64,000 nucleotides of DNA from Cyanophora paradoxa (lineage: Eukaryota > Glaucocystophyceae > Cyanophorales > Cyanophoraceae), in NCBI GenBank assembly GCA_004431415.1, contig QPMI01000535.1, forward strand, positions 434,001-498,000, in the 5' to 3' direction. Position 1 is the stretch's first letter. Each line of letters begins with the position of its first letter. Made by a program: the position numbers and the translations under genes. Positions 57,136-64,000 of the stretch are shown in pieces. The notes beneath the pieces were generated by a model, which saw nothing but the letters and a program-made list of their open reading frames with translations, ran no database searches and had not been told where the DNA came from.

Positions 57136-57408
57136 CTAAAGAGCTCTAAGCGGCCTTTCGAGTGCGCGCACCTCGTCCAGGTTGCAGCCAACGCTCGGCT
57201 GGAAGCGCTGCAGAGCGATTTCGAGCGCGGGCTCGCCCACGCGGACCTCGCGAACGTCGCAGAAGGTCGGCAGCGTCGTGAGCCGCTTGCCCCACTGCGC
57301 GAAGGCCTCGGGCGCGTTGGGGAAATCCTGCACGTCGCCGCGCGAGTCGACGCGGCCGAGGAAACCCTCCCAGCGCCCGAGATTCGGAAGGAAGTCCTCC
57401 CACGCCAT
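57136..57408 (-). CDS. Small DUF3598-like protein (90 aa)
   Basis: Single-exon frame with an ATG at 57408 and normal, non-repetitive composition: MAWEDFLPNLGRWEGFLGRV, DVQDFPNAPEAFAQWGKRLT, FCDVREVRVGEPALEIAL. The opening W-x-x-FLPNLGRWEG-F resembles the start of cyanobacterial and plastid DUF3598 (lipocalin-like) proteins, but this copy is much shorter than the usual length, so it may be a fragment or may have unfound further exons. Resemblance is from memory and weak. Confidence 0.5.
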   Translation of the reverse strand: MAWEDFLPNLGRWEGFLGRVDSRGDVQDFPNAPEAFAQWGKRLTTLPTFCDVREVRVGEPALEIALQRFQPSVGCNLDEVRALERPLRAL

Positions 57409-57639
57409 CGCGGCTCTGCTGCAGCCGCTCCTTCGCAGCGGAAGTGACTGCCGATCACGAGTTCGAATCCCTCCGAGTCCCCCTCCCAGCAGATACAGGA
57501 CTCGAGCGCGGGGCCTCTGGCCCGTCGGTCGGCCGTAGCCGGCAATCCACGGTGCGCCCGCTATGTGACGACGAGAAAACTCCCAGCAGCCGGCGCCGGA
57601 ATCGCAGGACGATTCACTCCGAGCCTGGCGACGGGCGCA
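57409..57639. promoter_or_regulatory. Divergent gap upstream of kinase gene
   Basis: 231 bp between the DUF3598-like start (-) and the membrane-kinase start (+). No recognised elements. Confidence 0.35.
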
Positions 57640-60600
57640 ATGCCGCCCCGGGCCCGGCTCGGAGGCTCCAGAGTCGGAGACGGTCCCGTTTCACACAAGG
57701 GACCGTCTTTGCTCGCTGGCGTCGTCGTCCTCCTTGTGTTCGCGACGATCCCTCTGGCGACCCCTGCGGCCGCGGCGCCCGTCAGCGGGAACGCCATTCG
57801 TATCGCCCGCTCCGAGGGCATGACCGTGAGGATCAACATCACATGGTTCGGAGCCCGCGGCGTTCGATGCTAGAACCACATCCGGGCGGAGCCGCCCTCG
57901 GCCGGCCCGGAGCCTAACGGTGGCGCAGGATGTCACCTCCGAGCCTCGTGCGGGTGGCGCTTCGCGTGTGTTTCACCGAACGGTGGAACGACGAGCGGGC
58001 GCAGGAGATCGTCGTCGCGGAGAGCGCGCAGCTCTGCTACCCGGTGCTCTTGCAGCGCGCCTGCATCGAGCGCGTCGGCTTTTGTCGCTCTTAACGCCGG
58101 GGCTTGCGCAGTGGATCGTCAACGTCCTCGCGAGGCAGCGGTACCTGCAGCTGCAGCTCGTGAACGTGCGCCCCGGAGGCTCCACGCCGCCCCGCACCCC
58201 CGGCCGCGCAGCTGACGCGCGGCTGGCCGGCCGGGCGCTCGCGCGCGCGCAGCTGCCCATCGGGATGTACGGCGTGCGGGCGAATGACACGCGGCTTGTG
58301 TTCATCGATCAGTTCTTCTCGGTGACGCCTGCGGCGCTCTGCAACGGTCTGGGCGGCAGCTTCGACTGCACCGCGGGCGTCAGCTACATCGGCGAGCGGC
58401 CCTCGGGGCTTCTCCCGCCGAGCACCGTTGAGCTCCGTGCGCCCGCCCGCCCCGCCCCGCCCCGCCCGCCCCGCCCCGCCCGTCCCGACGCGGGCCCCCC
58501 GCGGCGCCGCGCAGTGCCGGACCGTCTGGCGAGGGTGGATGAGGGCGCGGCGGCGGCCGGGCCGGACTCGCCGGGCCTGCTGCCCGAACCGGGCCCGCCG
58601 CAGACCGTGGTGGTCACGCAGGGCGTCCCCACGGCGGCCGTCATCGGCGCGGCGGCCGGCGGCGCGGCCGTCGCGGCGGTGGCGGTCGGCTGCTGCGCCT
58701 TCTGCTACATACAGCGGCGCCGCAAGCAGCGGCGGAGCACGACCGTGCGGGTCGTCTTCGACGACTCGGGCCGCGAGAGTGCGCCCCGCCCCGGCAGGGG
58801 GGCGCGGGGCGGGGCCGGGCCTGCAGGGGCTCAGCTGTAGCCCGCCTCCGTCGCCCCCGCCCCGCTCTGCTCTGCGTTGCTCCGCTGCGCGGCCGCTGAT
58901 GCGATCGGGGCCGGCAGTGATCCGCATCGAGGGCGGGCCGCAGACCGTCGACGGCGCCTCGCCCATCTCCGTCACGCCTGTGCGCCCCCGCCCCCCCGCC
59001 CCCGCCGCCGGCCCGTAGCCTCACCGAGCGCGCCGCCGCCGCGCCGCCGCGCAGGACGGCCAGCTCGTCATCCGCACGAACGCGCGGGCCCAGGTCCCGG
59101 CCCCGGCCCCACCCGCCGGCGGGGCGCCCGCGGCCGGCCCCTCCCGTCGGGGCACCAACCCCACGGAGCCGGCGCCGCGCAGCCCCGCGCCCTCCTTCCC
59201 CCGCTCCGCCTCCGCCCCCGGCCTCCAGCAGCTGCAGCAGCTGCAGGGGCAGGGCCAGGGGGGGTACATGGAGCTCCCGTCGGCCTCGTCGGTCGACTCG
59301 ACCGCACAGGCGCCGTCCCCGGCCGCCGGCGGCGGGCGGACGAGCCGGCCCCGCGCGCCGGCGGCCCCAAGCGCTCGCCGAGCGTCGCCGGCCCCGCCGC
59401 CGCCGTCGGCCGCTTCTCCGCGAGCTTCCTCCCCTCCCCCGACTCCTCCGCCTTCCAGCGGTGCGCCGTACCCCCCTCGTCTGCCTCCCCACCCCCCTCC
59501 GCCTCGGTGCGACGGGGCGGGGGCGGGACAGGGCGATCTGCACGAAGTGCGCGCGGGCGTGCGCGGGGGTACCGGACGAGGAGGAGGCCCTCGAGGCAGA
59601 GTGCCCCTCCTGCCGCCTACCCCTCGTCCGTTCCCCCCCCCCCCCCCACTTCCTCGGCTCCCGTCGCCGCCCCTGTGACCGCGCACCCCGCCGCCGCAGG
59701 TCATCAAGAAGCGCTTCTGGCCGGTGTCGCGCGTCGGCGGCGGCGAGTTCGGCACCGCTTTCGTGCGCCCCGCCGTCCCGCGCCGCGCGTCCGCCGCGCC
59801 CCGCCCCTTGGGCCCGAGACCTCATACCCCCTGCAGCTCGCCGTCGATCTGCACTACCCGTCCAGGCGCCAGTGCGTCGTGAAGAAGGTGCTCCGATGCT
59901 GTACCCCTGCGCCGCCCCAGACCCCTCCCCTCATTCCTGTACCCCCGCAGTTCACGTTCTTCGAGAAGAGCGGCAACGAGGAGCACATCGAGAAGGCCGC
60001 GGAGCTCTTCCTCGAGGAGGTGTACCCCTCTCGGGTGCTCGTACCCCCGGAAGGCTGACGCGGTACCCCCTCCCAGGGCCGCGTCCTGGAGAACCTCGAC
60101 CACCCCTGCGTGCCGAAGCTCCTCGGCTCGTTCCTCTGGCAGGCAAGGCCGTACCCCCTCTCGTCTCCGTACCCCTCTTGATTCGAATCCTCAGGGGGAC
60201 CTGTACAACGTGATGAACTTTGTACCCGGGCGCGACCTGCAGCGGATCATGAAGGACCGATCGGGGACGTACCCCGAGAGCGAGGCGAGGCGTACCCCGG
60301 GCCGGAGGGCCGTGCGGCCGCGCTCTGAATCCGCGCTCAGGTCTACCGCCTGCTGGACGACATGACCGACGCGCTCTCGTACGTGCACGCGCGGCGGATC
60401 CTGCACAGGTGCCGGGCCCCGCGTCGCGCTCGCCCTGGCGTGGCGCGGGGCGGCGCTGAGGGCGCCGCAGGGACGTCAAACCATCGAACATCATCGCCGG
60501 CGACGACGGTGCCCCGCCCGCCCCCCCACAGCCGCAGCCGCCGCCGCCGGCGCTCCTGACGGCGGCCGCAGGGGACTACTACCTCGTGGACTTCGGCCTC

Positions 60601-62832
60601 TCGACGACCTCGCGGCCCGACTGGGAGCAGGCCACCATGGCGCGGCCCGCCCCGCCCCGCCCCATCCCCCGCCCCTCACCCGCCGCCCGCAGATCGGCAC
60701 CTACGCCTACAGCGACCCCGAGCAGCGGCGGGGGTACCCCACGCCCTCCTCGGACCTCTACAGGTGCCCCTAGCCCCCCCCCTCTCCCGTCCACGCGGGG
60801 CGCCGCCGACCTGGGGGCAGCCTGGCGGCGACGTGCGTGGAGCTGCTGACGCGGGCGCGCCCGACGTACGAGTACTTCTGCGACTGGACGCCCCGTCCGC
60901 CCCGCCCGCCGCGCCCCCGCACCCCGCCCCGCCCCTCCTCACGGGCGCCCCCGCAGCCGCGCGCCTCCCGATCTCCTCCCACCTCGCCTCAGTCCTCTCT
61001 CGCATGCTGCGGAGGGACCCCGCGCAGCGGTGCGGCGCGCCGGCCCCGCCTCTCAACTTCTTTCCGCCCCTCTCACCCGCGCCGGCGCAGGTTCGAATCC
61101 GCCGCGGCCGCCCGAGAAGCTCTCTTCGGGCGCGACTGCAGGCGGAGGAGGAGCGTACCCCCCCAGCACCTCGCGGCCCCCGACTCGCCGGCGAACGCGC
61201 CCCTCCGCCCCGCCTCCTCCGCCCCGCCTGCCGCCCTGCTGCCGCCCAAGGGGGACGACGGGGGGTACCCGAACGGCGACGAGGCGTTCTACGTGATGCC
61301 CCCCGGCACGGGCCCCCGCCAGGCCTCCTCCGCCCCCTCCCACGTACCCCCCCGTGCCTACGTCCTCCGCACCGTCAGCACGCCCCGCTCCGGTACCCCT
61401 CGGGGCGCCCCCGCCCCCTCCGAACCGGGCGCTCCCACCGGGGGCCCGGGACCGCCCGCCTCCGCCACGCCGCGGGGCGCTGGCCCCGCCCCCGCCCCCG
61501 CCGCCCCTCCCCCCGCCCTGCCCCCCAGGCCGCCCTCCCCCCGCCCCCTCCGCCGGCGCCACCCGCGGCTCCCCCGCCCCCCTCCTCTGCAACCCCACGC
61601 GTGGCGGCCCTCCCCCGCCCCGCCCTCCTCCACCCCGCGGGTCCCCGCCGCCGCCCAGCCCGCCCCCGCGCCCCCGCCCCGCCGCCGCCGCCGCCGGCCG
61701 CCCCACCGCCTCCCCCGCTCCCCCGCCTCCGCCCGCCGGGCCCTCGCCGCCGACCTCGGGGCCGCTGCCGCAGCCGGCGACGCCGCGGCCGGGCTCGGGC
61801 CCGCTGCGGGAGGCCTCGCCCGGGGCCTCCTCCTCGGCGCTCTCCTCGTCGCTGCGCTCCTCGGAGCGCCGCGAGGAGCGCTCGGTGATCTGGGACCTCC
61901 TCTCCACCGCCTCGCGCCTCGCCGCCGGCTTCGACGGCGAGGCGCCCACGTCCCCCGAGGGCACCCTCCAGACCGCCTCCTCCGCCCCCTCCTCCCGCCC
62001 CCTCGCCCCCCTCCTCCGCCGCACCCGTGCGCGCTGCGGAGCGCGCAGCCGCCCGCTGCCTTCGTTTGTCTGACGGGGGCGGGCGGGGCGGGGCGGCAGA
62101 GACGATGAAGGGCGGGCCGCGCGGGAAGGGCCGGCGGCCGCGCCCGGGGCCCGCGAGCGCCTCGGCGCCCAGCAGCCCAACGCGGCGCCGCGGCGGAGAT
62201 CGGGCGGCGGCCGGCGGCGAGCAGGCGCGGGGGCGGGAGCGGGGCCGGGAGAGGCAGGGGGCGCGGGAGGGGCAGGGGCCAGGGGCGGGGCGCAGGCGGG
62301 GGCGCCGAGCGGGGAGGGCCGGAGCAGCGCGAGCCGCAGCTCCGCGAGCGACCGGACGGCCCACGGCGGCAGCGACAGCGGCGAGGTGCCCCGCCCCTCC
62401 TCTCTCTGCCCCGCGCCCCGCCCCGCCACTGACGCCGCGCCAGCCGCAGCGGGGCCTGCGGCTGCCGCGGAGCGGGCGGCTGCCGAGCAGCGAGGGAGCA
62501 GCAGCGGCGAGGGCGTCGCGGCGGCGCTGCACCGGTGGGCGACCCGGCGCCGCAACCACGCCGCCCGGAAGCGCAAGGAGGGCCCCGCTGCCGCCCCCCA
62601 GGGGCCGCCCGCCCCCTCGGCGCCCGCCGCCTCCTCCGCCCCGCCCGCCGGTGCCCCCGAGGCACCTCAAGCGGGGGGCACGGACGCCGCCGCGGGGGCG
62701 GCGCCCTCCTCCGCGCGATCGGAGGGCCTCGGCGGCTCGTCGCGATCAGTCCCCGGAGCCTCCGAGGCGGGCGGAAACCCGGCCGCCGGCCCCTCCCGCA
62801 AGCCCTCGAGCGCTTCCCTGCACTCCCACTAG
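57640..62832 (+). CDS. Single-pass membrane Ser/Thr protein kinase (receptor-like)
   Basis: The start is the ATG at 57640. The signal peptide LLAGVVVLLVFATIPLATPA precedes an ectodomain (VALRVCFTERWNDERAQEIV, LPIGMYGVRANDTRLVFIDQ, paired Cys in LCNGLGGSFDCTAG). The membrane segment AAVIGAAAGGAAVAAVAVGC ends in a basic stop-transfer RRRKQRR (about 58630-58740). After a Pro/Ala-rich juxtamembrane part comes the kinase: P-loop VGGGEFGT (59731-59756), Lys in QCVVKKV, helix C region HIEKAAELFLEEV, GRVLENLDHPCVPKLLGSFL, DLYNVMNFVPGRDLQRIM, VYRLLDDMTDALSYVHARRI, catalytic HRDVKPSNII (split by an intron), YYLVDFGLST (DFG at 60588-60596), IGTYAYSDPEQRRGYPTPSS and SLAATCVELLTRARPTYEY. The tail is Pro-rich, then ERSVIWDLLSTASRLAAGFD, ending SASLHSH at 62832. 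All catalytic motifs are present. The activation segment resembles cyanobacterial/bacterial Ser/Thr kinases. Joins in the tail are uncertain. Confidence 0.83.
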
Positions 62833-63300
62833 TCGACGTCTCCTATAGCTAGGCCCAGCCGTCCTGCTCTAAAACCTCCCCGGGCCCGCTCTGTGCTGGT
62901 TTATCGGATTCATGGTCAGACCTAGGTTCATGAAATTGATAGCGAACTCTCGAAGCGCGCTTGACGTACGTACACGCGTAAGCATCGAACTTCGGAACTC
63001 GGAATTCGAAGACACTGCAGCTGGAATCACAGCGCTGCAGTCCATCTGCATACGATACGGCCATGCAACTGGCAACTGGAAGCAGCTAGCCTCTGAGCTG
63101 CGCTCCGCGAGTCCGAACAACTTCAGAACTTCTCAACAGGGGGGTACCGTTGCTGCTGGGTGTCCCGCACCGAACACGCACGTTCCCGGGGCTGGCTAGG
63201 TCTGCTAGGCGTCCGAAACGCATCTTCTAGGCAGGCGGCCGGCCATCTAAGCAGGAGAAACCCGGGAAGAGGACGGCGGAGTCGCCGGCAGCTTGGCGGC
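62833..63300. other. Spacer before the last gene
   Basis: AT-richer, with CTGCAG and TACGTA palindromes. The right 150 bases (GGCAGGCGGCCGGCC and following) probably hold the promoter and leader of the next gene. Confidence 0.5.
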
Positions 63301-64000
63301 ATGGGCTGCGGAGCGGGGAAGCCTGTAACTACCGACAGCCCGCCAGGGCTTGGTCCCCAGCTCAACGCGGTGCGCGCTGAACTCCTTTCGTCTTTTCCAT
63401 TCTGTGACTTCGGACCAGCCGCCCCCGCAAGCTTCAGAGCCGGTCGTTATTGTGAGCACTAATCCTTCTGGGGTGTATGAAGCATCCCCGTTGACGCCCG
63501 CGCAGGAGCCCGTCAAGGCTCCGCCAGTCCTGCTAGATCGCCCGCCAAGGCACCCGAGCCTGGCGGTGAGCGCCAATGTGAGCGTGAATGGCGTCAAGAA
63601 GGGCGCAGACCTTGAGGATGACCGCAACACCATCATCAAATCCCCGCTGGGTGCGTGCACGTTCCGAGCCCTTGGCCAGTTCGGCGCTTGCCGCCGTCCC
63701 CCGCCTCTGCCTCGAACCGCGGGGGTCCAACGCTTCCCTTAGCTCTAATATGACGTTAAGACGCACGCCAGCCCACGCTTCCTCTGCGAAGGCCTGACTT
63801 TCCAATGCCGCGCCGCAGCATCCGCCGTCCTGAACTATGCCTTCGACGACAACTACAAGAAGGAGGTGGAGAAGGCGCTGCAGACGAGCGCAGTGGACTC
63901 GAATCCGGCGTGGCAGCGCAGCAAGTCCCGCTCGCTGCTGCAGCCGCAGAACCAGGCCAACGGCGTCTCCACTGGGGAAGGGAACCACCTCAGCACGCGG
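63301..64000 (+). CDS. Probable N-myristoylated protein (5' part, runs off window)
   Basis: Exons 63301-63369, 63419-63650 and from 63819 join in frame with GT-AG sites. The protein begins MGCGAGKPVTTDSPPGLGPQ: Gly-2 and Cys-3 fit N-myristoylation with palmitoylation, and the rest of the segment is Pro/Ser-rich. Then EPVVIVSTNPSGVYEASPLT, LAVSANVSVNGVKKGADLED and RNTIIKSPL|ASAVLNYAFD follow, continuing DNYKKEVEKALQTSAVDSNP to the window end without a stop. Similar MGC starts are common in membrane-attached signalling proteins of flagellates and other protists. No domain recognised in the visible part. Confidence 0.7.

Noticed and set aside
1-64000. Bacterial operon, phage or defence system
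   Set aside because: All recognisable genes are split by spliceosomal-type introns and encode eukaryotic proteins.

Overview
This 64 kb window is eukaryotic nuclear DNA. Its genes have many exons, short GC-rich introns mostly ending in GCAG, and typically eukaryotic products: NF-YA, an R2R3-MYB, a CCCH zinc-finger protein, a pentatricopeptide (PPR) protein, a KDEL-ending disulfide isomerase, DDB2 and a BAR-SH3 protein. Exons and introns are very GC-rich. Spacers are richer in A+T and crowded with six-base palindromes. A PPR protein, a protein with a plastid-like presequence, and a WW module resembling that of the basal-body protein CEP164 together suggest a flagellated, probably photosynthetic unicellular eukaryote, for example a GC-rich alga of the pelagophyte, haptophyte or similar kind. 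I cannot place it more precisely. Gene models below were built by hand from exon frames and splice sites, so ends are usually better supported than every internal junction.

Layout. 1-1212: spacer with two similar AT-rich hairpins. 1213-4345 (+): triple CCCH zinc-finger, Q-rich protein. 4346-5685: spacer carrying a complete tRNA-derived SINE with a target-site duplication. 5686-8868 (-): protein with two cyclic-nucleotide-binding domains. 9309-11938 (+): large Ser/Pro-rich protein ending in a CEP164-type WW module. 12720-16086 (+): PPR protein. 17243-21144 (-): R2R3-MYB with an 11-nt microexon. 21145-23915: gene-poor spacer. 23916-25978 (-): SNG1/YhgE-like membrane protein. 26703-27997 (-) and 28109-30555 (+): TATDN3-type hydrolase and DDB2-like UV-damage protein, divergent from a gap of about 110 bp. 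31187-32914 (-): NF-YA.

33034-35808 (+) is protein disulfide isomerase, and 38449-41757 (-) is a GH99 endo-alpha-mannosidase-like enzyme. Between them lies a direct tandem duplication of about 2.2 kb (34615-39033), which leaves each gene with one intact copy and one 3' fragment. Both encoded proteins are expected in the secretory pathway (ER folding and Golgi N-glycan trimming).

42049-46784 (-): SCAF4/8-Nrd1-like factor with CID, RRM and RS segments, expected to couple RNA polymerase II to 3'-end processing. 47190-48445 (+): UVR plus NTF2/SnoaL-like, probably organellar. 49665-51905 (-): unknown low-complexity protein. 52624-55720 (+): BAR-SH3 membrane-bending protein. 55953-57095 (-): unknown, possibly secreted. 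57136-57408 (-): small DUF3598-like protein. 57640-62832 (+): single-pass membrane Ser/Thr kinase. 63301-64000 (+): start of a probable N-myristoylated protein that runs off the window.

The most interesting signals are the young tandem duplication, the intact SINE, a GTACCCC motif repeated inside many introns (possibly an introner-like family or a splicing signal), tRNA T-arm-like palindromes next to 3' splice sites, GC-AG introns, and the MYB microexon.
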